From GWC2-56-14 sp043731355 (lineage in GTDB: Bacteria > Nitrospirota > UBA9217), in NCBI GenBank assembly GCA_043731355.1, contig JAYTJE010000012.1, positions 1-33,620 on the forward strand: DNA of 33,620 nucleotides, given 5' to 3'. The translations under genes and the position numbers were made by a program. The notes below the pieces were generated by a model, which was not told the DNA's origin, did not search any database, and saw only the letters and a list, made by a program, of their open reading frames with translations. Positions 21,226 through 29,969 of the stretch are shown one piece after another; within the stretch, counting starts at the first letter, position 1, and each line of letters begins with the position of its first letter.

Positions 21226-21497
21226 GAAGCGGACCTCTTTCGTGCGCTCTTGACGGCGTCTTCGATAGCTTTTGCCGTGATCTTCGCACTCTTCGCCGAC
21301 GTGCGAACGCTTCCGAGGGCTTCGTCGAATTTCTGCGACCAATCCGTGTTTTTGTCGGAAACCCGTTTGGGGGTGAGGATGATACGCTTGTCGTCATAGG
21401 ATATTTCAACAAAATCACCCTGCTCTATATGGGCCTTGCGCCGGATATCGACGGGAATCGTGACCTGGGCGAACCGCTTGACCTTTACCAGTGACAT
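21222..21497 (-). CDS. AbrB/MazE-type antitoxin of the PIN pair
   Basis: The minus-strand ATG at 21497 follows AGAGGAGG. The 91-aa product has an N-terminal swapped-hairpin AbrB domain (VKVKRFAQVTIPVDIRRKAH, IEQGDFVEISYDDKRIILTP). The C-terminal half is a Lys/Ala-rich helix (SAKSAKITAKAIEDAVKSAR) likely to wrap the toxin. It should neutralise the PIN toxin and repress its own operon through the palindrome at 21516-21528. Confidence 0.88.
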   Translation of the reverse strand: MSLVKVKRFAQVTIPVDIRRKAHIEQGDFVEISYDDKRIILTPKRVSDKNTDWSQKFDEALGSVRTSAKSAKITAKAIEDAVKSARKRSAS

Positions 21498-21515
21498 GGG
21501 GTCCTCCTCTTAATC

Positions 21516-21528
21516 TCTTAATTTAAGA
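21516..21528. promoter_or_regulatory. Palindromic operator candidate of the toxin-antitoxin operon
   Basis: TCTTAA-T-TTAAGA is a perfect 6-bp inverted repeat located 18 bases upstream of the antitoxin start, just ahead of its ribosome site. AbrB-type antitoxins bind such AT-rich palindromes to autoregulate. Confidence 0.5.
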
Positions 21529-21628
21529 TTTTACCGCTATGGCCGGCAGCTGTCAACCTCCTTTTTTGTTTCCCGTTAACCGAATATCGAGAGCATGACG
21601 GTGACACCTTCTCTGTCCGTGACATGCT

Positions 21629-21670
21629 TTACGAGAGGACCAAAAATGATTACGAGAGGACCAAAAATGA
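21629..21670 (+). repeat. Perfect 21-bp direct repeat, two copies
   Basis: A 21-base unit that begins TTACGAGAGGACC and ends AAAAATGA occurs at 21629-21649 and again at 21650-21670 without a mismatch or gap. It lies in a gene-free stretch (21498-21787) and has no evident coding role. Confidence 0.85.
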
Positions 21671-21787
21671 TACCGACGGAGCTCATACGCAAGGCAAGGA
21701 GGATTGATGAAACTCAGCGGCCTGGAGCAGGATAGGCAAGGGCACGAGGCCTGTCACGCGCGCTCGGACAGGAAGAGCACCGTTCAG

Positions 21788-22933
21788 CTATGACGTGCGA
21801 AGGACATCGTCAATTGCCGCGAAAAGCTTTCTGATGTCGGACCCGCTGTTATAAAAATGGGGCGACACGCGGAGGCCTCCACCCCGGACATTTACCAGGA
21901 TAGCGCGGCTTATCAGCGCGTTTCTTACGTTCGCGGGGTCGAATTTTCCTGCAAATGTGATATTGCCGCCACGCGCCGGCCTTTCCTTCGGCGTCAGGAC
22001 ACTAAAGCCTCTTGCTTCAGCCTCCTGGATGATCAGCTCTCCAAGGCCAAGCACTTGTTCTTCTATCGCCTCGATCCCGACCTCGAAGAGCAGTTCGAGC
22101 GCCGCTCCAAGGCCGATGATCCCCATGAGATTCTGGGAGCCTTCCTCGAACCGCAGGGCATCGGTTTTGAGCTTGAGGTCCGGCTGTTCAAAGGCGAATT
22201 CGTTTTGGACGCTTTTCCATCCGATAAGCAACGGAGCGAGCTGCTCTGCCAGTGCTTTTCCGCAGTAAAAGATGCCGATGCCTTCGGGGCCGAGCAGCCA
22301 CTTGTGCGCATCAGCGGAAAGAAAGTCGATGCAGCTCTCCTTCACATCCATGGGCAGCAGGCCCAGGCTCTGGATCGCATCAACACAGAAAAGCACGTTT
22401 CTTGATCCGCAGAGCGCTCCGAGCCGTTCAAGGTCTATCCGAAAGCCGTTCACGAACTGGACCGATGAAATGGCAAGCAGCCGCGTCTTCGCATCGATGA
22501 GTTTCTCGATGTCTTCGATCAGGATCCTGTTGCCGCGGGAAGGGATAAACCGGACCTCGACTCCCCGCGCTTTCAGGTTCAGCCAGGGATAGAGATTGGA
22601 GGGAAACTCTTTTTCAGAGACAAGGATGTTGTCGCCCGGTATCCAGTCCAGTCCGTTCGCCACCAGCGAAAGCCCGTGGGAAGTGCTTTTCACGAACGCG
22701 ATCTCGTCAGCGTCGGCATTGATCAGCCGCGCACAGGCCCGCCTGGTCAGGACGATCTGCTGCGCCCATTTCGGATAATGGAACGCGCCGCCTTCCGTGG
22801 ATTCTTTCAGGAACAGCTCGACCGCTGTCTTGACCCGAAGCGACATTGGCGCAACGCCTGCGTGGTCCAGGTAAAGATGTTTTTTTGTAACGGGAAATTC
22901 CCGGCGATAAGGTTCGAAGCGTTCCCTGTTCAT
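21788..22933 (-). CDS. PLP-dependent aminotransferase class V (cysteine desulfurase-like)
   Basis: The start is ATG 22933, which overlaps the stop of the upstream GIY-YIG gene as ATGA; a longer frame reaches 23026 but lies inside that gene. The 381-aa product has the class V fold: HLYLDHAGVAPMSLRVKTAV near the N-terminus, the PLP aspartate in FCVDAIQSLG, and the Schiff-base lysine in SADAHKWLLGPEG. The C-terminal GGGLRVSPHFYNSG binds the cofactor phosphate region. It resembles the isopenicillin-epimerase/cysteine-desulfurase-like subgroup. No conserved cysteine loop for sulfur transfer is obvious, so the substrate remains open. Confidence 0.87.
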   Translation of the reverse strand: MNRERFEPYRREFPVTKKHLYLDHAGVAPMSLRVKTAVELFLKESTEGGAFHYPKWAQQIVLTRRACARLINADADEIAFVKSTSHGLSLVANGLDWIPGDNILVSEKEFPSNLYPWLNLKARGVEVRFIPSRGNRILIEDIEKLIDAKTRLLAISSVQFVNGFRIDLERLGALCGSRNVLFCVDAIQSLGLLPMDVKESCIDFLSADAHKWLLGPEGIGIFYCGKALAEQLAPLLIGWKSVQNEFAFEQPDLKLKTDALRFEEGSQNLMGIIGLGAALELLFEVGIEAIEEQVLGLGELIIQEAEARGFSVLTPKERPARGGNITFAGKFDPANVRNALISRAILVNVRGGGLRVSPHFYNSGSDIRKLFAAIDDVLRTS

Positions 22934-23250
22934 GGCTTCTTCGTCCGCTTCTTTCGAGGAACCGCAGTCCGTCTTTTCTTCACCATCAATTCCTTCTCTT
23001 TCCGCGTCAACTTCTTTACCGCACATTCCCGCTTGAGCGCCGCGCTGCGATCGTCGCAGGTCTCGCAGTACACCATGGCGACCGGTTTTCTGCTCCGCGT
23101 GTACCGTGAAGCGCTGCCGTCATTATGCCGCGAAAGCCTGCGTTCGAGGTCAGTGGTAATGCCCGTATAGAAGGTGTCATCCCTGCACGTGAGGAGGTAG
23201 AGAAACCATTGGGGAGTCTTCTTTTTTGCTGCGCGCTCTTTACGTGCCAT
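22930..23250 (-). CDS. GIY-YIG nuclease-domain protein (UvrC N-terminal-like)
   Basis: The start is ATG 23250 (MARKERAAKKKTPQWFLYLL); an upstream in-frame ATG lacks support. The 106-aa protein has the GIY-YIG hallmark in FLYLLTCRDDTFYTGITTDL, followed by ERRLSRHNDGSASRYT and the conserved E in LKRECAVKKLTRKEKE. Stand-alone proteins of this size belong to the YhbQ/COG2827 group, linked to DNA repair. The stop overlaps the aminotransferase start by 4 bases, which suggests one transcript. The tail is very basic. Confidence 0.88.
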   Translation of the reverse strand: MARKERAAKKKTPQWFLYLLTCRDDTFYTGITTDLERRLSRHNDGSASRYTRSRKPVAMVYCETCDDRSAALKRECAVKKLTRKEKELMVKKRRTAVPRKKRTKKP

Positions 23251-23384
23251 GCCGGAAATAGTAGCCAACTCGAAGGGCAATAGCAAGGAATTTCGGTATC
23301 TTGTCTGGACATTTGCGGGCACTTGTAGTACTGTTTTATATCGTCAGTGTTTCGCACAATATCCTCTGAATGGAGAAAAGCACT

Positions 23385-23978
23385 ATGGGTTCCGCACAAG
23401 TATTTCAGCCCCTTACGAAAGAAGATACAATAACGGTTGTGCTCTACCGCGTCGGCATCGTGCTGTCCGCCGTCATCGTCTCCGGTTTGGCCTATCTCCT
23501 GGCAACGGCCTCCCCCCAGTCCGGCGGCGGGGTTGCCGATATCCTCGGCTTTGGCCTGTATGCCGCGGTGGGCATGAGCGTTTTCTTCATCCATCTGTAT
23601 ATCGGCAAGTTCAAGACATTTCTGAAGAACCTGTTCTATATCGGTCTGGCCGGGCTTGCCGGGCTGCTGTTCATCGGCAAAGGGTCCTTGTCCCTCGCGC
23701 TCATGCAGGAGCCTTCCAGCGCGCTCCTCCTCCTTCCGCTTGCCGGATGTCTGGGGTTTGTGACCGCGAAGGAGGCTTTCTGCTTCAAGCTTTTCGAGGG
23801 CTATCTCCTTGCCATGCTCATGCCGTTCTACCTCCTGCTGATCGCTGTTGGCAGCCTTTCGGGACGGGGCGCTTCCCTGGGCCTGGCCCTGATCGCGGTC
23901 ATGCTGGCCGTGTTCACGCTGCGAAAAGTGACCATGCCGCTTGCCTATGACATCGGCGACAAATCCGCGTATCAATAA
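23385..23978 (+). CDS. DUF2301 multi-pass membrane protein
   Basis: ATG 23385 lies 9 bases after GGAG (23372-23375) and is preferred to ATG 23370, which overlaps that site. The 197-aa product has six or so hydrophobic segments and begins near FQPLTKEDTITVVLYRVGIV, typical of the DUF2301 (COG5413) family. FVTAKEAFCFKLFEGYLLAM is a recognisable central block. No function is assigned to the family. It is divergent from the GIY-YIG gene. Confidence 0.82.
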   Translation: MGSAQVFQPLTKEDTITVVLYRVGIVLSAVIVSGLAYLLATASPQSGGGVADILGFGLYAAVGMSVFFIHLYIGKFKTFLKNLFYIGLAGLAGLLFIGKGSLSLALMQEPSSALLLLPLAGCLGFVTAKEAFCFKLFEGYLLAMLMPFYLLLIAVGSLSGRGASLGLALIAVMLAVFTLRKVTMPLAYDIGDKSAYQ

Positions 23979-24050
23979 AATCCTCTGCGAGAACGAGAAC
24001 GAAAATCGATTAAAGGGCCGCGCTATCGGACCATCGGTTCAAGGGTGGCA

Positions 24051-24452
24051 TTAAGCTTTCGTGCTGTTTCTTTTCATGGATTCAGTCAGTGATGCAATGA
24101 TCTCTTCGGGACTCCTGCGCGACCGGTGTCCGCTGGATCGGACCGCACGTTCCTGGACGAGCCGCTCTTCTTCGCGGGTAAGGGGCACTAATCGTATGAC
24201 CGCATGGTATCGTTCGCCAAGTTTCTGGCACCAGATGAGTATGCCGCCCTTGTTTCCTCTGACGCGATCATTGAACCACACAAAGCCGGGTTCCATGGGT
24301 CTATCCGACTCAACTCTCACGCAGGTTTCGCTTATGTTCACGAGGTTCACGGTGTTGTCCATCCAGTTGATGTCTTTGAACGAAATGACGCTCAAAGAAG
24401 AGCTGTTCTCTCCCGTTTTGGGTTGAATCGGAAGATCTTTGCCCTGATCCAT
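24051..24452 (-). CDS. PilZ-like domain protein
   Basis: The minus-strand ATG at 24452 follows AAAGGAGG. The 133-aa product carries VNLVNISETCVRVESDRPME and the strand pair GGILIWCQKLGERYHAVIRL, the layout of small PilZ-type proteins in which (D/N)xSxxG and a following Trp strand are conserved. The glycine of the NxSxxG motif is Cys here, and the upstream RxxxR c-di-GMP motif is not visible. Ligand binding is therefore doubtful. The C-terminus is a charged helix (RSSGHRSRRSPEEIIASLTE). Confidence 0.6.
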   Translation of the reverse strand: MDQGKDLPIQPKTGENSSSLSVISFKDINWMDNTVNLVNISETCVRVESDRPMEPGFVWFNDRVRGNKGGILIWCQKLGERYHAVIRLVPLTREEERLVQERAVRSSGHRSRRSPEEIIASLTESMKRNSTKA

Positions 24453-24684
24453 GTTACTACCTCCTTTGTGATCTTACTGCCATTATATATAACAGAAAAA
24501 AAGAAAGTGCCGTTCGTATTTTTATTGTTTGCAATAATCTGTGATTTTGCGAGGTCCGGTGCTATGCCAATGACATCTTTAAGAAACAGCACGTCTCGCT
24601 GGCGGAGCTGCAAATATCTCAACCCTGGCATATTAGTGTGACGATACCCGAGTACTAAACAACGTCAAGTCCTAAGGCGTCCAG

Positions 24685-24714
24685 TTGCATTACTTTATCC
24701 TGTCGTGGTATAGT
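24685..24714 (+). promoter_or_regulatory. Promoter of mfd, giving a very short leader
   Basis: TTGCAT (24685-24690), an 18-base spacer and TATAGT (24709-24714) predict a start near 24721, only 4 bases before the ATG at 24725. Confidence 0.5.
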
Positions 24715-24724
24715 GTGCCGGTCT

Positions 24725-27700
24725 ATGAAGAACCTGCACGATATCATCCAGCCTGTTGCCGGCGAATTTCAGGCAGGGAAAAGAACGTTGGAAGTGAGCG
24801 AACTCTGGGGGGCCTCAAGGGCCCTTTTTTTGTTCGGTCTGCAGCAGGAGTCCCCGCGGCCCCTCATCGTGGTGACGGCAACGGAGGAAGAAGCAGAGAC
24901 GCTCGTTTCGGACCTGGAATTCTTCGGCAGGACGATCTTCGCAAAAGAGGGACAGCCCCTGCCCGAGCTCCGCACCTTCCCCTCCTGGGGGCTTTTGCCC
25001 TTTGAAGCGGACTCGCCGGACAACCGTACGGTGGGCGAGCGTATGCGCTTTCTCTACAGCCTCACTTCGGGGCTTCCGGGCTTGTACGTGGCCCCGGTCC
25101 AAGCGCTGATGCAGAAGCTCCCGCCCTGGGAGCTGTTTATCGATTCCGTCAGAACTGTCAAAGCAGCAGCCCGGCTCGACCCCGAAAACCTCATTGCCTC
25201 GCTCGTGGCCACGGGCTACGAAGCTTCCTCGCTCGTCACGCGCGTGGGCGAGTTCAGCAGGCGAGGCGGGATCATCGATCTCTTTTCCCCGCTTCATGAA
25301 CAGCCGGTCCGCCTGGAGTTCTTCGGCGACGCGATCGAATCCATGAGAAGCTTTGATCCAGAGACGCAGCGTTCAACAGGGGCCCTGTCCGAAGTGGTGG
25401 TGCTGCCGGTGCGTGAGCTCATTGTCACGGACCAAGGCAGAGAGCGCTTTAAGGACCGTATTGACGACGAAGCGTTGAACGACCGGATCAGCGAAGGCGC
25501 TCTCATGCCCGGCGCTGAAAGTCTTGCGCCGTTTTTTTACGATATGGAAAGCCTGTTCCGGTATCTGCCCTTGGAAAGTCGTGTAGCGCTCATCGAGCCC
25601 GATGACATCGACAAAGAGCTCGATGCGCAGTGGCAGAAGATCGAGAAGGGGCGCGAGGAAGAGCTTGAGGAAGGCAGGGTGCTTCCGGAAACCGCTGAAC
25701 TCTACCTTGACCGGGAAAACCTGCGTGCCGGGCTTTCGAACTTTCCCGTGCTCGACATGCGTCTGCTCGGGACCGGCCCCGGATACCGGCTCGATACCAA
25801 GTCCGCATCATGGCTCGGGGTGCGGCTCACCAAACCGATCAGCCTGGGCAAAGAGGAACGGGAGCGGGAGTCCCTTGAAGGGACCATGGCCGGCCTGGTC
25901 GAAAAGCTGAAGCGCTTGCGAGCGGAAAGCCGCGTGGCCGTTGTCTGCGGGACCGACGAGGCTGCCGCGCGGCTCAAAAAATTATTCTCTGAATACGGCC
26001 TGAGCGCGGTTGTCGGCGACCATGTCTTTGGACAGGAAACAGGGCCCTGGCCGATTATGCTGATGGTCAACCGGCTATCCGAAGGGTTCCTGTGGCGGGA
26101 GCTGGGCCTCGCCTTTATCACGGAAGAGGAGATCTTCGGCAGGAAGGTCCATCGTCCTGCCGCTCCGAGAGCGAAGGTCACACCGTTCCTTTCCTCATTC
26201 AAGGAGCTCAGGCCCGGCGATTTCGTGGTGCATACCGATTACGGCGTTGGCGAGTACCAGGGTCTTACGCACATCAGTCTTGACGGGTTCGAGACCGATT
26301 TTCTGACGCTTCGATACGAGCCGGATGTAAAGCTGTATGTCCCGCTCTACAGCCTCGACAAGGTGCAGAAGTATATCGGCGCCGAGGGGGCGGCGCCGAA
26401 GCTGGACCGGCTCGGCGCTCCTGCCTGGGCAAAGACCAAGGCGAAGGTGAAGAAGGACATTCTGGCCATGGCGCAGGAGCTCGTGGCCATCTACGCCGCG
26501 CGAGAAGCCCAGACCCGCGTTGCTTTCACCCCGCCGGACAACCTGTACCGCGAATTCGAATCCGCCTTCCCCTATGAAGAGACGCCGGACCAGCAGAAGG
26601 CCATTGACGACGTGCTTTCCGACATGCAGCGGCCGCGGCCAATGGACCGCGTGGTCTGCGGCGACGTGGGCTACGGCAAGACCGAGGTCGCGCTCCGGGC
26701 CGCGTTCAAGGCCGTGGAGGACGGCATGCAGGCCGCCGTGCTCGTGCCCACGACGCTTTTGGCAGAGCAGCACTTTCGAACCTTCTCGCAGCGGCTCGCG
26801 CCCTTTTCTATCCGGGTAGAGATGCTTTCCCGCTTCCGCACCAAAGCGGAACAGCAGGAAACGCTTAAAGGTTTAAAGAGCGGGACTGTTGATTTCGTGG
26901 TCGGAACGCACCGTCTGCTCCAGAAGGACGTGGTGTTCAAGAACCTGGGTCTCCTGGTGGTGGACGAGGAGCACAAGTTCGGCGTGAAGCACAAAGAGCG
27001 CATCAAGGAATTCAAAAAGCTCGTGGACGTCCTGACGCTCACGGCCACGCCGATCCCGCGCACGCTCCACATGTCGCTTGCCGGCATCCGGGACCTCTCG
27101 ATCATTCAGACGCCGCCCATGGACCGCCAGGCTATCCAGGTGTCGCTGGCGCGCTTCGGCAAGCGCGTGATTCGTGAAGCGGTCCTGCGCGAGCTGGAGC
27201 GGGGCGGCCAGGTCTTCTTCGTGCATAACCGCGTCCAGGGCATCGAGCGCATGGCCGACTTCGTCTCGAACCTCGTGCCCGAGGCAAAGGTCGGCATTGC
27301 CCACGGCCAGCTGAAAGAGCACGAGATCGAGGACGTGATGGGGAAGTTCATGGCGAACCAGCTTTCCGTGCTGGTGACCACGACGATCATCGAGTCGGGC
27401 ATCGATATCCCAACGGCGAACACGATCATTATCAATCGCGCCGACCGCTTTGGCCTCGCGGACCTCTATCAGATAAAAGGCCGCGTCGGCAGGAGCCGGG
27501 AGAAGGCCTACGCGGTCTTGCTTGCGCCCGCGGACGAGGTGCTCACGGAAACGGCGCGCAAGCGCCTCCGTGCCATCCAGGAGCTGTCCGAGCTCGGCGC
27601 GGGCTTTCGCATAGCCGCCCAGGACCTCGAAACGCGCGGCGCCGGCAATCTCCTCGGCAAACAGCAGTCAGGCCATATCGCCGCAGTGGGCATCGACCTC

Positions 27701-28195
27701 TACACCCGGATGATGGAAGAGGCCATGGCCGAGCTGCGCGGGCAGGAGCTTTCAGTAGAGCCGGACACGCAGATCACCATGCGCGCCTCGGCCTTCATCC
27801 CCGAAGACTACATCAATGATCCGAGCCTGCGGCTGGCGGCGTACAAGGAGATATCGAGCGTGGGCGACGAGGCCGAGCTTCGCGACCTTGCCGACGAACT
27901 GCGCGACCGCTACGGCCCGCTGCCCGAGCCCGCGGCCAACCTGTTCGAGATCATGAGCATCAAGCTCATCGCTAAAAAAGCACAGGTGGCGAGGATCGAT
28001 GCGGGCAAGACCATGGTGCGGATAACGTTCGCCGAAGGCGCCAAAATATCGCCCGAGCGGGTCATGCTGCTGCTCAAGAAGAACAAGGGGAAGATCAAGC
28101 TGGTCCCCGAGTATACGCTGCAGCTTCTTCTGGGCGATGAATCGCTGAAAACCGCGTCAAATGCGGTGAAAAAGTGCTTGCAGGAACTGGTGTAA
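24725..28195 (+). CDS. mfd: Transcription-repair coupling factor Mfd
   Basis: The 1156-aa protein is full length. In order it has a UvrB-like N-terminal module, and the RNA-polymerase-interacting domain beginning near RPGDFVVHTDYGVGEYQGLT. The RecG-like motor follows with Walker A GDVGYGKTE, DEEH box VVDEEHKFGVKHKERIK, TATPIPRTLHMSL and QIKGRVGRSREKAYAVL. The C-terminal TRCF domain comes last. Mfd removes RNA polymerase stalled at lesions and recruits UvrA. ATG 24725 is favoured over an in-frame GTG at 24713 because that GTG overlaps the -10 box. The three SurA-type genes downstream are arranged as in many deltaproteobacterial genomes. Confidence 0.97.
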   Translation: MKNLHDIIQPVAGEFQAGKRTLEVSELWGASRALFLFGLQQESPRPLIVVTATEEEAETLVSDLEFFGRTIFAKEGQPLPELRTFPSWGLLPFEADSPDNRTVGERMRFLYSLTSGLPGLYVAPVQALMQKLPPWELFIDSVRTVKAAARLDPENLIASLVATGYEASSLVTRVGEFSRRGGIIDLFSPLHEQPVRLEFFGDAIESMRSFDPETQRSTGALSEVVVLPVRELIVTDQGRERFKDRIDDEALNDRISEGALMPGAESLAPFFYDMESLFRYLPLESRVALIEPDDIDKELDAQWQKIEKGREEELEEGRVLPETAELYLDRENLRAGLSNFPVLDMRLLGTGPGYRLDTKSASWLGVRLTKPISLGKEERERESLEGTMAGLVEKLKRLRAESRVAVVCGTDEAAARLKKLFSEYGLSAVVGDHVFGQETGPWPIMLMVNRLSEGFLWRELGLAFITEEEIFGRKVHRPAAPRAKVTPFLSSFKELRPGDFVVHTDYGVGEYQGLTHISLDGFETDFLTLRYEPDVKLYVPLYSLDKVQKYIGAEGAAPKLDRLGAPAWAKTKAKVKKDILAMAQELVAIYAAREAQTRVAFTPPDNLYREFESAFPYEETPDQQKAIDDVLSDMQRPRPMDRVVCGDVGYGKTEVALRAAFKAVEDGMQAAVLVPTTLLAEQHFRTFSQRLAPFSIRVEMLSRFRTKAEQQETLKGLKSGTVDFVVGTHRLLQKDVVFKNLGLLVVDEEHKFGVKHKERIKEFKKLVDVLTLTATPIPRTLHMSLAGIRDLSIIQTPPMDRQAIQVSLARFGKRVIREAVLRELERGGQVFFVHNRVQGIERMADFVSNLVPEAKVGIAHGQLKEHEIEDVMGKFMANQLSVLVTTTIIESGIDIPTANTIIINRADRFGLADLYQIKGRVGRSREKAYAVLLAPADEVLTETARKRLRAIQELSELGAGFRIAAQDLETRGAGNLLGKQQSGHIAAVGIDLYTRMMEEAMAELRGQELSVEPDTQITMRASAFIPEDYINDPSLRLAAYKEISSVGDEAELRDLADELRDRYGPLPEPAANLFEIMSIKLIAKKAQVARIDAGKTMVRITFAEGAKISPERVMLLLKKNKGKIKLVPEYTLQLLLGDESLKTASNAVKKCLQELV

Positions 28196-28278
28196 CGTGT
28201 TATATACAAGAATGCAAGAATGTTCTTCAGGCGGCAATTTTAGTTTCTGAAAACAAAAAATCTATCGGAGGAATATAC

Positions 28279-28944
28279 ATGACCACACTCAGCAAAACTG
28301 CCGTGACCGTGCTTGCGCTTGCGCTTGGTCTTGCAGGCTGCAACAAGGGCGCTGGCAACGCCGTGCTCGCCAAGGTGAATAGGATCACAATCACGATCAC
28401 CGATTTTAAAAAACAGATCCAGGACCTGGATCCGCAGGTCCAGCCCATCGTGTCCACCGATGCCAAGGCACGCAAGGAGTACCTCGACCAGATCGTGGGA
28501 TACGAGGTGGCACTGCAGGAGGCGAAGCGGCTTGGGCTCGATAAGGACGTTGAGTATAAAAAGCGGGTGGCTACCTACCGCGAAGAAATGGAGCGCAAGG
28601 TTCAGGAAGCAATGAAGTTCGAACTCCTGGCCAATTTAGTCAAAAAAGAACTGAAGATCACCGCCCCCACGGACCAGGAAGTCAAGGACTACTACGCCAA
28701 AAACATTACCCGGATGCGCACGGCCGACGGCAAAAAGGTCAGCCTCGAGCAGGCCGCGCCGGTCATCAAGGACCGGATGGCCAACGAGCGACAGCGCGAC
28801 GCCTTTGTCCAATATGTGAAAGATCTCAAGGCCAAGGCTACGATCACCATAGACGAAAAAGTTCTCGCTACCCTGGGCGCGGATACCGCGGAGCCGGCGG
28901 CACTGGACGCAACAAAAGCCAAAAAAGAAGCGCCTGCGAAATAA
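28279..28944 (+). CDS. Lipoprotein with SurA-like N-terminal domain, no parvulin domain
   Basis: ATG 28279 follows TCGGAGG. Residues 1-20 are a signal peptide ending in the lipobox LAGC (Cys21), so the protein should be anchored to a membrane. The remaining 200 residues are charged and helical, like the chaperone arms of SurA/PrsA (KEYLDQIVGYEVALQEAKRL; TDQEVKDYYAKNI). The rotamase domain is missing: between the arm halves the text is short. The C-terminus is Ala/Lys-rich. It probably acts as an envelope chaperone with the two parvulins encoded next. Confidence 0.82.
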   Translation: MTTLSKTAVTVLALALGLAGCNKGAGNAVLAKVNRITITITDFKKQIQDLDPQVQPIVSTDAKARKEYLDQIVGYEVALQEAKRLGLDKDVEYKKRVATYREEMERKVQEAMKFELLANLVKKELKITAPTDQEVKDYYAKNITRMRTADGKKVSLEQAAPVIKDRMANERQRDAFVQYVKDLKAKATITIDEKVLATLGADTAEPAALDATKAKKEAPAK

Positions 28945-28954
28945 CACGGGAGAT

Positions 28955-29947
28955 ATGACTAACCATAGGTTCGTGACCTATATCGCCCCGGCGCTGTTTC
29001 TGGGGCTTCTCTTTTTTTCCTGCGTGAAAAAAGAGGAGTCCGGCGCGCCGGTGACGGGGCCCGCCCCCGCGGTTTCTCCGGACAATCGGGTCCTGGCAAC
29101 CGTGAACGGCGACCCGATTACGCTGGCCGATTTCCAGGAGCGGCTGGCCCGCGCGGGGTTCAAGTCCGGCAAAGAGGCGGAGACCGAGGTCAAGGAAGAG
29201 CTGCTCAATCGACTGGTGGAGCGCAAGATGCTGCTGCGCGAGGCCCAGCGGAGGCGGTTCAAGATCGGGCTGGCCGACATCAACAAACGGATCGATTCGT
29301 TCCGGGCAGAGCAGGGCCAGGAGGTCAAAGAGGTCCTGGCCAGCCAGGGGATCGATTTCGAAAAATGGAAAAACGACGTCTGGGAAGACCTGATGATCGA
29401 GCGGTTGCTGGCGCGTGATGTAAATAAAAAAGTCAGTCTGTCCGGGGCCGAGGTCCGCAAATACTATCAGGACAACCCGCGGCAGTTTGAACGGCCTGAG
29501 CAGGTCCGGGTGCGCCAGATCGTCGTTTCCACGGAGACTGAAGCGCAGCAGGCGCTGGAACAGCTTCGGGCCAATCCTGACTTTGCGGCGCTGGCGCGCG
29601 AAAAATCAACAGCGCCCGAGGCCGAACAGGGCGGCGATCTCGGATATTTTGCCCGAGGAGACATGCCCGCGGAGTTCAATGTTGTGTTCAGCCTTCCCAG
29701 GGGCGGCGTGAGCGGCGTCGTGAAAAGCCCCTACGGATTTCATATTTTCAAGCTTGAGAACAGCCGACCTGCCGGTCTTCTGAGTTTCGAGGAAGCGGCC
29801 CCGGCTATCAGGGAAAAACTGACGCACGAAAAACAGGACCGGCTTTACCAGCAATGGTTAAAGGAACTTCGGTCCAGGACAAAGTTCGAGGTCAATTACC
29901 AGGCGCTGGGCCGGCAGCCTTCCGGAAGCGCCAGCGCGGAAAAGTAG
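28955..29947 (+). CDS. Parvulin-type peptidyl-prolyl isomerase lipoprotein
   Basis: The 330-aa product has a lipoprotein signal (LLFFSC, Cys23), a SurA-type N-terminal helical domain (about 45-165) and a parvulin domain at about 183-275. The parvulin domain shows RVRQIVVSTETEAQQALEQL, GGDLGYFARGDMP and GFHIFKLE. A C-terminal helix completes the chaperone arm. It should assist folding of exported proteins at the membrane surface. It starts 10 bases after the previous gene and 22 bases before the next, consistent with one operon. Confidence 0.92.
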   Translation: MTNHRFVTYIAPALFLGLLFFSCVKKEESGAPVTGPAPAVSPDNRVLATVNGDPITLADFQERLARAGFKSGKEAETEVKEELLNRLVERKMLLREAQRRRFKIGLADINKRIDSFRAEQGQEVKEVLASQGIDFEKWKNDVWEDLMIERLLARDVNKKVSLSGAEVRKYYQDNPRQFERPEQVRVRQIVVSTETEAQQALEQLRANPDFAALAREKSTAPEAEQGGDLGYFARGDMPAEFNVVFSLPRGGVSGVVKSPYGFHIFKLENSRPAGLLSFEEAAPAIREKLTHEKQDRLYQQWLKELRSRTKFEVNYQALGRQPSGSASAEK

Positions 29948-29969
29948 CAGGGAAAGGCGAACGAAGAAA

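Noticed and set aside
23016..23975. Minus-strand open frame of 319 codons across the GIY-YIG and DUF2301 genes
   Set aside because: Both overlapped genes have clear family motifs and ribosome sites; the long frame has neither.
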